A stretch of 64,000 nt of DNA from Porphyromonas somerae DSM 23386 (GTDB lineage: Bacteria; Bacteroidota; Bacteroidia; Bacteroidales; Porphyromonadaceae): NCBI RefSeq assembly GCF_000372405.1, contig NZ_AQVC01000001.1, positions 30,250 through 94,249 of the forward strand, given 5' to 3'. The stretch's first letter is position 1. The number at the start of each line of letters is the position of its first letter. Of this stretch, positions 26,144-34,045 are shown piece by piece. A program made the translations under genes and the position numbers. The notes under the pieces were generated by a model. The model was given only the letters and a program-made list of their open reading frames with translations, did not search any database and had not been told where the DNA came from.

Positions 26144-26617
26144 TTATTCGTAATCTTCGCCTTGTATTCCTAACTCACCTTTGCTCATGGCATTGGCAAT
26201 ATCTATTTTCAGCTCTTCGTCATAATCTTTACTGGTTAGAAAGCTATTGACGATGCGTAGCAGCAAATCTTGGTCGATGTTCGATGCTGCCACGTGATAA
26301 ATGATAGATTCCAATGTACGCATACAGATACAAGCGTGCCAATAGTAATTATTTTTATGTAAGAAGTACGCACCCAAACTCAGTGCAATACGCTTGTTCC
26401 CATCATTGAAGAAGTGCCCGGAACAAAATCTATACATCAAATAGGTCAGTTTGTCGGCAAAGGTAGGATAGTATAAATCGTTTTGCACAAAATCCAATAT
26501 AGCACGAATACCGCCTTCATCACGCACTCCTTCAAAGCCACCATCACTGGCATCAATCATTTTGCTATAGATGCTTAGAGTTTCATCGTAATCTATGTAA
26601 ATAATTTCCTTACTCAT
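26144..26617 (-). CDS. Doc/Fic-family (death-on-curing) toxin
   Basis: 157 residues. The Fic-fold catalytic motif HFFNDGNKR is at 68-76, and GGIRAILDFVQNDLYYPTFADKL is the Doc-type N-terminal region. Doc proteins transfer phosphate or AMP to targets such as EF-Tu. The length is close to that of Doc (about 126) plus a 30-residue tail ending ELGIQGEDYE. It overlaps the upstream wHTH gene by 8 bp, the usual coupling of toxin to partner. No small Phd-type antitoxin is present, so the large upstream protein may be the controller. The whole pair lies inside 49-bp inverted repeats. Confidence 0.85.
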   Translation of the reverse strand: MSKEIIYIDYDETLSIYSKMIDASDGGFEGVRDEGGIRAILDFVQNDLYYPTFADKLTYLMYRFCSGHFFNDGNKRIALSLGAYFLHKNNYYWHACICMRTLESIIYHVAASNIDQDLLLRIVNSFLTSKDYDEELKIDIANAMSKGELGIQGEDYE

Positions 26618-27626
26618 CCTCTGCCTGTTTTAAGCGTTTCAGTACATCTTTATTGTCCGCTAAAATTTGGTCAAAATCAATAGACTGGTCACCGATGAAT
26701 CGTTCAAACTCTTCAGGAGTAACAGCTTGTAGATAGTCTGCAATGTTACCATGATACGCATCCCGGAAACTAAAATCCCTTGAAGCCATTTTTGTTCTGG
26801 CATCATTCAGATAAGGTTTCTGCATGGGATGTTCGGCAAGTTCGTTTACAATACGCTTCACTTCGTCAATAGTAAGTTTTCTGCCACCGTTTTCCTTGAA
26901 TCGTTCATTGATAACTGCACCCACACCGTTTTCAAAAGAAGAAATAACCAATAAAACCTCTGAATACAGCGTGTGTCGAACATTGTCTTTGGAATCCAAC
27001 TTCAACACTTCCCGGTATTCCTTAGCATTCTCCTTGAATACAGCCTTGTAAATGAAATCTGTAATTTGAGAATATTTGTATGTGGGATGTCCCTCCACGT
27101 ATTGTTTGATGGCAGAAGTGAGATTTTTACGATAGTTTTCCTCTGTAATTGCGGCAGGAAGGTAATGCACATCCCTGCGGTTGATATATTTTGTTCCTCC
27201 ACCTGTCTTTTCATTGATAGTGGTAATCACAAAATCCAAGATGAGGCTACGGACTTTCTTGGCTTTTTCACTCTCTGTAAGTAGCATACCCATATTCAAG
27301 AAAGAGCGGAAATTAAACAGTCCAAGTTGTGTTGTTTTGCTCGCCTCATTAATAAGGTGAGCAAATTCTAACTTAAACTCTTTCAGTTGTTTACCCTTAC
27401 ATAAAATATATCCGTTATGCTTCAATTCATCAGAATTTGATTGCAGGTAACGATCTATTGTAGATGTGTCAACTTGATAAAAGTCGGCAACCATTTTTTT
27501 TGTAAAGCGGTATTCGCCCTCAAAGAGCATTCCTTCTATATCAAGATGCTCTTGTACCTTACTGACCGCAAAACGATTGTTAAGTACATTCTGCCGTTCT
27601 ATGTTTGAGATGGTCAAATCTTTCAT
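26610..27626 (-). CDS. wHTH DNA-binding protein paired with Doc (RhuM-like), presumed antitoxin/regulator
   Basis: 338 residues. The N-terminal region (EGEYRFTKKMVADFYQVDTS, TIDRYLQ) is a helix-turn-helix and resembles RhuM/Bro-type DNA-binding proteins found beside Fic/Doc genes. The middle (FNFRSFLNMGMLLTESEKAK) looks like the ORF6N/Bro-associated block. The C-terminus is helical and ends VTPEEFERFIGDQSIDFDQ. It is far larger than Phd antitoxins (about 70 residues). It is translated first and overlaps doc by 8 bp. Whether it neutralises the toxin is inference from gene order. The promoter probably lies in or next to the right inverted repeat. Confidence 0.7.
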   Translation of the reverse strand: MKDLTISNIERQNVLNNRFAVSKVQEHLDIEGMLFEGEYRFTKKMVADFYQVDTSTIDRYLQSNSDELKHNGYILCKGKQLKEFKLEFAHLINEASKTTQLGLFNFRSFLNMGMLLTESEKAKKVRSLILDFVITTINEKTGGGTKYINRRDVHYLPAAITEENYRKNLTSAIKQYVEGHPTYKYSQITDFIYKAVFKENAKEYREVLKLDSKDNVRHTLYSEVLLVISSFENGVGAVINERFKENGGRKLTIDEVKRIVNELAEHPMQKPYLNDARTKMASRDFSFRDAYHGNIADYLQAVTPEEFERFIGDQSIDFDQILADNKDVLKRLKQAEDE

Positions 27627-27650
27627 ATCACTTCACGATTACGTAGTTTC

Positions 27651-27699
27651 AAATTACTAGTGCAATTTACATATTATTTTCCAACCAGACAGCCATTGG
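27651..27699. repeat. Right inverted repeat of the Doc cassette
   Basis: The complement of 26047-26095 with two mismatches. It lies 24 bp upstream of the wHTH start codon and probably contains its promoter. Confidence 0.85.
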
Positions 27700-28128
27700 A
27701 TTTTTGTACTGCAGGGGTTACGCATTAGGAGTAAATGCATAAGTTAATGACCCTATAAAATAGGAGAAAGGAGTGACCCAAAAATCCAATTTATAACAAG
27801 CTGATATTCAAAACCATATAAAAGCGAAAACTGAGTTGCAACTAAGCGATCGGCGAGTTGCAACTAAGCAATTGCCGAGATGCAACAAAGCAAATGCTTA
27901 GTTGCAACTAAACTTTTGGTCACTTAGCTGTTGCTTTTTTAGGCTGTTATTCAAAGACCATCTGCACCCTTATTTGTGGGATGGATTTGTCCGTGGATGT
28001 TAATTATTCACACCGTGTAACAGTCTCCTTATCCATAGACACCCCGATAAAAGCCACTCACAAGGCTATTCTAATGCGTAAGCCCTGATTAGCTGCCCAT
28101 TTTTATGGCCTAACTAAAAAACATTAGC
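27700..28128. other. Repeat-rich intergenic region upstream of the TonB receptor
   Basis: No gene. It holds CTAATGCGTAACCCCTG on the minus strand near 27714-27733, triple-repeat element copy 2 (27826-27917), a decayed MITE terminus near 28012-28027 (CCGTGTAACAGTCTC), and a 62-bp dispersed repeat at 28026-28087. Confidence 0.6.
27826..27917 (+). repeat. Dispersed triple 22-bp repeat element, copy 2
   Basis: Units GAGTTGCAACTAAGC+GATCGGC, GAGTTGCAACTAAGC+AATTGCC, and GAGATGCAACAAAGC, then closure by GCTTAGTTGCAACT and ACTTTTGG. It is preceded by GCGAAAACT, similar to the flanks of the other two copies. Confidence 0.8.
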
Positions 28129-28136
28129 TACCTTTG
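28129..28136 (+). promoter_or_regulatory. Bacteroidetes -7 element for the TonB receptor gene
   Basis: TACCTTTG lies 37 bp upstream of the ATG, with TTTTTATGG about 20 bp further upstream. Confidence 0.6.
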
Positions 28137-28172
28137 CAACCCAGTTGCAAGTTTAATCATTAATCCTAGTTT

Positions 28173-30524
28173 ATGATGAGGAGTCATCAGCCTTGTTGTC
28201 TTGCCATCTGTAAGTGTATAGTGATGTTATTATCGCTTACATTTTCCAAGACAGACATTTTTGCACAGGAGCAGAGCAAGGGAGTATCCATCTCTTGCAT
28301 CGTGCGTGATGCCATTACGCAAGAACCAATAGATGGAGTGGTTGTATCAATCAACGACCGTGAAACAGGAGTCACTGCAAGGGGCGGAAAAATCACCGTA
28401 TTGGTGCCCCACAGTGCGACCCTTAAGTTCTCTCACATTGCGTATGAAGCCGTTGAGATCAGGAATGCTACGAAAGAGGCATCTAGTGGTCACCCACTCT
28501 ATATCTCCCTCTATGCATCCAACTTTTCGCTCAATGAAGTAGTGGTAAAAAGTAAAGCCACTACAAAGAGTGTTACAGTAGCAGAAACACTCAGTAGCCG
28601 GGATATTTCTAGTAATCTAGGGAGCTCGCTTGCTGAAGCCATCTCCAAAGTAAAAGGAGTATCTATGCTATCGACGGGTCCCAATGCGAGCAAACCAGTC
28701 ATTCACGGCATGCACAGTAATCGGGTGATGATTGTTAATAATGGCATACGCCACGTAGGTCAAGGCTGGGGCATCGATATGGCACCAGAGATCGACTTTA
28801 GTATGGCGCAAAATGTCCGAGTACTCAAGGGGGCAGAGGTGGTAAAGCATGGTTCGGGAGCCCTAGGTGGTGTAGTAGAAATAGACCCTCCATTGCTTGA
28901 ATATCAACAAAAGGGCATTGGGGGAAAGATTGCCACCTCATATATCACCAATGGGCGTGGGCTGGTTGGCCTCATCGGGATCAATGGCTCACACAATAAT
29001 CATTGGGCTTGGAATATAGCCGCCTCTTATCAAAACTACGGCGATAAGTCTACTGCCCACTACCTACTCAATAATACGGGTAGTAGGCAATGGAGTACCA
29101 CTGCGCAATTGGGCTATAGGCGTGGAAGTCGATTCGCCTCCGAATTGTACTACTCCTTTTTTCACTCTCATGAAGCCAGCATGTTTGCTTGGCAAATAGG
29201 AAGTCGTGATCTCTTTGAACAGAGACTGAAAATAGGGAAACCAGAGCTTATCTACCCATTCACAAGGAAAATCCAATACCCCTACTCCAAAGTGTGGCAT
29301 CACCTTATCAACTCGCGCACTCGCTACGATCTTACCACCGAGCAAGTACTTCGGCTCAATCTATCCTACCAGCTAGATATACACAAGGATTACCACAATC
29401 GACGCAATTACCGATCCTACGTGCCAGAGTACAGCATGCGACTCTCTACACTTGATGGGCTCCTAACCTGGAACCACTACAACCTACTAGGTACGGAAGC
29501 TGAAGTGGGGGCGGAGATTCAAATCTCCACCAATGACAATCCCGAAGATACCGGTGTGCAACCAATGATTCCAAACTATAAGGCCTATACGTTCAGTCTA
29601 TTTGCTTGGCAGAAAAAAGTATGGGAGCACTTCTACATGGATTGGGGTTTTAGGTATGAAGATTATACAATCGGAGTAGCTGGCTACGACTTAGCAAGTG
29701 AATACTTCTCAGATGCCGATCACCGCACTCTACTAGGAGGGCAAATAGGCGTAGGCTATACTCCTACCGACAAGCTTTCGGTCATTAGTAGTTTCTCTAT
29801 CCTCCAGCGTCCACCACACGTGTACGAACGCTTTTCCCTCGGAGTAGATAAAGCAGCAGGAGTATTCTCCCGAGGCGACCGCAACCTAACCCCAGAGATT
29901 GGCTATAAGTGGGTCAATTCCATAGAGTACAGTGGGGACAAGCTTGCCTGCTCTATTGAAGGATTTCTACAGTACGTCAATGGATATATCTATCAGGCCA
30001 CTAAACGTGGCACATTCTTTCAGACTCAAGCAGGAGAGTACCCCGTGTTTGATTTCTGGCAAGAAAACGCCTTCTTCTGCGGTGCAGACTTCAAAGCCAA
30101 TGCCAATATCATAGGAAAACTACTTGCATACGGGCTCCAAACAGGCATCACGGTGGGACACCTAAAGAATATGCTACATGTCCCTAATATCGCCCCATTC
30201 AGGTGGCGTCACTGGATAGAGTCGGAGTATACCATTCCCGGCACCTCTATAGAGCTATCAGGCAACTTCGAGATGACCTATGTCGCAAAGCAAACGCTCT
30301 TTAGCCCAGAGCTAGACCTAGTGGACTTCACCCCACCAGCCTATACACTCTTCGACCTCTCATTAAAGGCAAAAGCCCCTGTCACTTTCGGGAAAAGCCT
30401 AGAGGGGGAGGTGAGTATTGAAAACCTCACCAACGCAGAGTATAAAGACTACACCAATCGCTTCAGATACTACTTCCACAATCTAGGTAGAAGTGTGAAG
30501 CTACGCCTAATGTGGACATTCTGA
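28173..30524 (+). CDS. TonB-dependent outer-membrane receptor
   Basis: 783 residues with a signal peptide ending near FAQEQ. Residues about 35-110 form a carboxypeptidase-regulatory-like/CarbopepD domain (SISCIVRDAITQEPIDGVVV). The plug follows (NEVVVKSKATTKSV, GVSMLSTGPNASKPVIHG, VVKHGSGALGGVVEI), then a 22-strand barrel ending in a C-terminal aromatic (RLMWTF). NVRVLKGAEVVKHGSGA is the typical plug end. Size and plug are more like siderophore, metal or heme receptors than SusC (about 1000 residues), and no SusD follows. A His-rich lipoprotein lies 51 bp downstream, suggesting metal or heme as substrate (inference). Confidence 0.9.
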   Translation: MMRSHQPCCLAICKCIVMLLSLTFSKTDIFAQEQSKGVSISCIVRDAITQEPIDGVVVSINDRETGVTARGGKITVLVPHSATLKFSHIAYEAVEIRNATKEASSGHPLYISLYASNFSLNEVVVKSKATTKSVTVAETLSSRDISSNLGSSLAEAISKVKGVSMLSTGPNASKPVIHGMHSNRVMIVNNGIRHVGQGWGIDMAPEIDFSMAQNVRVLKGAEVVKHGSGALGGVVEIDPPLLEYQQKGIGGKIATSYITNGRGLVGLIGINGSHNNHWAWNIAASYQNYGDKSTAHYLLNNTGSRQWSTTAQLGYRRGSRFASELYYSFFHSHEASMFAWQIGSRDLFEQRLKIGKPELIYPFTRKIQYPYSKVWHHLINSRTRYDLTTEQVLRLNLSYQLDIHKDYHNRRNYRSYVPEYSMRLSTLDGLLTWNHYNLLGTEAEVGAEIQISTNDNPEDTGVQPMIPNYKAYTFSLFAWQKKVWEHFYMDWGFRYEDYTIGVAGYDLASEYFSDADHRTLLGGQIGVGYTPTDKLSVISSFSILQRPPHVYERFSLGVDKAAGVFSRGDRNLTPEIGYKWVNSIEYSGDKLACSIEGFLQYVNGYIYQATKRGTFFQTQAGEYPVFDFWQENAFFCGADFKANANIIGKLLAYGLQTGITVGHLKNMLHVPNIAPFRWRHWIESEYTIPGTSIELSGNFEMTYVAKQTLFSPELDLVDFTPPAYTLFDLSLKAKAPVTFGKSLEGEVSIENLTNAEYKDYTNRFRYYFHNLGRSVKLRLMWTF

Positions 30525-30575
30525 TCACAACAACTATTTTTCAACACAATAACCATTTTTATAGACAACAATTTT

Positions 30576-31655
30576 ATGAAATTAAAAAGCTTATTCACCG
30601 TGATGGTGGCTATGATGGTAGCTATGATGGCTACTGGATGCAAGAATGGGATTGTCAATCAGGTTCCAGAGCCTGAAGACCAAAAGCTCAAAAAGCTTCA
30701 TGAGGATCCTACTACTGCAGAGTTTATCCTACAAGAGTGCCACACGCACGGCCCTTCAACTTGGCACGGCAATGGGGTGTCAGACCAAGTTAAGTACTTC
30801 AAAACCTTCCAGAAGATTACCTATAAGCTGAAAAAGGGGAAGGATGGCAATGGGAGACCAACACTAGAGTGGGGGCCAGCAGAGGATAGCCCAAAGGCCT
30901 TCTATGTACGTACCGGTCTTGACTATGGAGAGAGCCTTTCAAAGCCAGGCAATGGCGGCAATTTCTACTCCCTAGTAATCAAGTACTATAATGCTAAAGG
31001 AGAAGACATCACCCATCAATTTGTAACTAATGGGCAAGAGCATATTCACCAGCACTTCTTTATCCCAGTAAATAACTCTATCAAAACTTGGGATGCAACT
31101 GATAAAGAGGAGCTGATGACCAACCTTCCAAAGGATGAAAATGGCGTAACTGACCTCTTTAAGTACTGGTATATGGATACTGACCCACACGACAAGCTAG
31201 CATCTGACGATGAGGCTAAATTCATCAAGGATCCACGTGGCTTTAAGGGTATCCTTCAATTTAATCCATTTAAGCCGGTTGAAGAAGGGGTTATTCCCGT
31301 GACCTATTCTTGTGATATCCAAGTGAAACTGATGCACTCCCTTACCAATAAGAAGGATCCTAAAAAGACCTTCTCAAAGACCGAAACTCCATCACCTTAC
31401 AACAAGCCATCTACAGCCCAGCTCCAAGTGGATGTATGGGATCTAGATACGAAGATACACTTCGTGGTATTCAGTAGCCGTATGGAGTACCTCATGGATG
31501 ATAGTATGAAGACCTTTGCCGACCTCAAGACTGATGAGCAAAGAGACTATGTACGTCGTTATGCCAAGGCGTGGGGCTGCACACTAGATCAAGCGGTAGT
31601 AGATATCCTAGGACAGCTATCTGGTAGCACACTACACGTATCTTCTAACCTCTAA
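30576..31655 (+). CDS. His-rich surface lipoprotein, candidate metal or heme binder
   Basis: 359 residues. The signal ends in a lipobox, MATGC, with Cys22. Two histidine clusters stand out: ECHTHGPSTWHGNG (H56, H58, H64, with C55) and THQFVTNGQEHIHQHFF (H147, H156, H158, H160). Such clusters usually bind Zn, Cu, Ni or heme iron. I do not recognise a named family. It directly follows the TonB receptor, so it may capture the ligand at the cell surface and pass it on. It is closed by a hairpin at 31682-31713. Confidence 0.7.
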   Translation: MKLKSLFTVMVAMMVAMMATGCKNGIVNQVPEPEDQKLKKLHEDPTTAEFILQECHTHGPSTWHGNGVSDQVKYFKTFQKITYKLKKGKDGNGRPTLEWGPAEDSPKAFYVRTGLDYGESLSKPGNGGNFYSLVIKYYNAKGEDITHQFVTNGQEHIHQHFFIPVNNSIKTWDATDKEELMTNLPKDENGVTDLFKYWYMDTDPHDKLASDDEAKFIKDPRGFKGILQFNPFKPVEEGVIPVTYSCDIQVKLMHSLTNKKDPKKTFSKTETPSPYNKPSTAQLQVDVWDLDTKIHFVVFSSRMEYLMDDSMKTFADLKTDEQRDYVRRYAKAWGCTLDQAVVDILGQLSGSTLHVSSNL

Positions 31656-31681
31656 ATTGAGGTATAATAGCTTATAATGGT

Positions 31682-31720
31682 AAGTGCCCTCCTTTTAGAA
31701 AAGGGGGGCACTTATTTATT
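31682..31720. terminator. Terminator between the lipoprotein and ccsBA genes
   Basis: The stem AAGTGCCCTCCTTTT pairs with AAGGGGGGCACTT around AGAA, and ATTTATT follows. It lies between convergent genes. Confidence 0.7.
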
Positions 31721-31773
31721 CGCTCTATTTCGGGCTTCCAATATACTCTAGTGGGGAGGGGGTGAAGTGTGGG

Positions 31774-34005
31774 CTAGGCATAGCCGTGGAGGCCACCCAA
31801 GATAAAATTAACGCCAAAGTAGGTCATCAGGATGGTCATAAACGCTACTATTAGATAGGCGTGTAGGAATCTCTCCTTTCTGAAAGCTTTGAGGACACCT
31901 TGGTGTAATGGTAAGGCATAGACCAGCATCGTGATGAGTGCCCAGGTCTCTTTGGGGTCCCACCCCCAGTATCTACCCCACGAGATATTGGCCCATACCG
32001 CTCCGATAAATATACCGGCGGTGAGCAAGAAGAGTGCGGGATAGAGTAGCAAGCGACTGAGCTGAGTCAGTTGCTCGGTGGGCTTTCCCTTCCTCAGTAG
32101 CACCAGTCCTGTAATCCCATTAAAGAAAAGGAAGCAGAAGAGAGTGTAGGAGAGCATCATCACGATCACATGGATACTCAGGAGCGGAGAGCTGAGCACT
32201 GGCATTAGTGGGGTCATCTGCGGATTGCTCTCCCCCATCACAGAGACCATAAGTGCCAGGCCACTGGATAGCATTCCAAAAGAGAGGAAGAGGTCGGAGT
32301 GCCAACTGAGGAAAAAGGCTATAAGCAGGATAGTGAGTGCCAAGAACTGCATCGTCTCAAATCCATTACTTAGAGGGATATGTCCGGCTGATACCCCTCT
32401 CAGTGTACTGCAAACTATCAAGTATAGAGCTGCTAAGCCGATAAGTGACTGACCTATCCTTTTCAGCAACCGAAATGCATTTTGCTCCCTCAGACGGTTG
32501 CTCAATATAAGGATGTAATAGAAAACCCCTAGCAATATCAAGGTAATCGCCAGTGGTAGCGTGTGGGATAGTTGGTTGTAGAGCCTTTCACTCTGGAAGC
32601 GACCCTCAGAGGGTAATAGCTCACCCGCTTTCTTTTGCTGGTAAAGACGTATCTTCTCTAAGGTCTTAGTGAGTCCATCATAATTGTGGGTGCGGGTAAG
32701 CTCGGTGAGATAATCTGTGGAGCGACGGATAAAGAGCCATTCCTCCTCAGGGAGGTCGGTGGGCAAACGGTCGGCCTGTGCCATCCATCGGATGCTTCCT
32801 CCCTCTGGTATTGGAAACATCTTTATCGCTTGCCCTGAGAGTAGAGAGCCGACAATATTGTACTTTTCGTAGAGTGCCAGCACGTCTCTTGCCTCAGACT
32901 CGGGTAGATGACCTGTATTGAGTGCTTCGAGTGCTTTAGATAGCTTCATTTCCCCTGCTTCATCAAAGAAATCTTGCCAGCTGACATACCTCTTCTCCGT
33001 ACCCAAAAGGGAGCGCATCGGAGCGCCCTTCACTCGAATCATAGGCACCTCAATCCAATCGGAAGGATAGAGTAGCCACCCAGTGAGTACCTGCTCGGCA
33101 GTGAGGCCTTTGTAAGAGGGTTTGCCATACAGCTTGGTCACAAGATCACGAGCGAACGATTGCATGGGGCAGATACGCCCATTGTGGTAAACATATAATT
33201 GACCGAACTGCTCCGCTTGTGTCGGTGGCATCACGCCTGGAAGGGCACGGTCACTAGATGCATAAGCACTCTGCGAAGTACAGAGCAATAGGAGAGGAAG
33301 GAGCAGCATCGGCACCACCTTTCGTGCATGAGATAGTTGCCTTAGCGTCCGACGGAATTCGCCCTTCGGATCTATCAAGACTAGGATCATGGCCACTAAG
33401 AGCAGCCCATAGCCACAGTAGGTAAAAGCAATGCCCCAGGGGTCATAGACAACGCTGAGCCGCACCCCTTTTTGGTCCTCATCATAGCCACTTTGGTAAA
33501 AACGGTACTGCCGATGATGTCCAATGTGATTCATTGAGACCCGTTCTGCCCCACCATAATCAAAGCGGAGCAAGCTCACAAAGTCCATAGGCGACTGTGT
33601 ACCGGTATAATAGAGTATTTCAAACGATTCCAAATTTACGGTAAAGGGGAGCTTCACACTCTTCCCCTCCTTAGTGGTAAAGGAGCTAGCGGCTTCTCCC
33701 TTATAGAGGTAAAGGTCGCCCCTTTGGGAAAAGAAATAAGTGAGCCCGGAGCCCAGTAGGATTACGCCAAAAGCGATGTGAAGGAGCAGAGCTCCCATGT
33801 GGCAACCCTTTCGATGGTATCTCAGTAGTAGCGCCAATGCTGAGATGGCAAGTAGCAACCAGAGGCCAACAAAATACCACGACCCATAAATGTACTGATG
33901 GGCAAAGGCTGCTCCCTCTACCTTTTCAATAAAAGTGGCTATGATCAAGACCACAATGGTCAAGATCAATAGCCCAAAAGAAATAATAGTCAATCGTCTC
34001 TTCAT
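31774..34005 (-). CDS. ccsBA: Fused ResB/CcsA cytochrome c biogenesis protein (System II)
   Basis: 743 residues. The N-terminal 250 residues have several membrane helices and a soluble region like ResB/CcsB. A periplasmic loop follows. The C-terminal third is CcsA-like, with the heme-handling WWD-type motif WGRYWGWDPKETWAL and conserved histidines near LPLHQG and LSIHV. The protein exports heme and attaches it to CxxCH motifs. The next upstream gene encodes a di-heme cytochrome, a likely client. It is the last gene of the four-gene minus-strand unit. Confidence 0.88.
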   Translation of the reverse strand: MKRRLTIISFGLLILTIVVLIIATFIEKVEGAAFAHQYIYGSWYFVGLWLLLAISALALLLRYHRKGCHMGALLLHIAFGVILLGSGLTYFFSQRGDLYLYKGEAASSFTTKEGKSVKLPFTVNLESFEILYYTGTQSPMDFVSLLRFDYGGAERVSMNHIGHHRQYRFYQSGYDEDQKGVRLSVVYDPWGIAFTYCGYGLLLVAMILVLIDPKGEFRRTLRQLSHARKVVPMLLLPLLLLCTSQSAYASSDRALPGVMPPTQAEQFGQLYVYHNGRICPMQSFARDLVTKLYGKPSYKGLTAEQVLTGWLLYPSDWIEVPMIRVKGAPMRSLLGTEKRYVSWQDFFDEAGEMKLSKALEALNTGHLPESEARDVLALYEKYNIVGSLLSGQAIKMFPIPEGGSIRWMAQADRLPTDLPEEEWLFIRRSTDYLTELTRTHNYDGLTKTLEKIRLYQQKKAGELLPSEGRFQSERLYNQLSHTLPLAITLILLGVFYYILILSNRLREQNAFRLLKRIGQSLIGLAALYLIVCSTLRGVSAGHIPLSNGFETMQFLALTILLIAFFLSWHSDLFLSFGMLSSGLALMVSVMGESNPQMTPLMPVLSSPLLSIHVIVMMLSYTLFCFLFFNGITGLVLLRKGKPTEQLTQLSRLLLYPALFLLTAGIFIGAVWANISWGRYWGWDPKETWALITMLVYALPLHQGVLKAFRKERFLHAYLIVAFMTILMTYFGVNFILGGLHGYA

Positions 34006-34045
34006 TAGATCCGATGTAGTAATAAAAGTAATAAATTAGGGAGGG

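Larger units (their letters stand above)
26047..27699. mobile_element. 1.65-kb cassette with 49-bp inverted ends carrying a Doc toxin pair
   Basis: Bases 26047-26095 and the complement of 27651-27699 agree at 47 of 49 positions, starting CCAATGGCTGTCTGG and ending ACTAGTAATTT. Between them are only the doc-like gene and its wHTH partner, both more A/T-rich than the flanking genes. No transposase or integrase is present and no clear target duplication is visible. It lies just upstream of the tRNA-Cys promoter. I read it as a non-autonomous transposon-like unit; the mobilising enzyme is unknown. Confidence 0.65.

Noticed and set aside
26047-27699. Integration of the Doc cassette into the tRNA-Cys gene as an attachment site
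   Set aside because: The cassette lies on the promoter side of the tRNA, no duplicated tRNA 3' end is present, and no integrase gene is seen.
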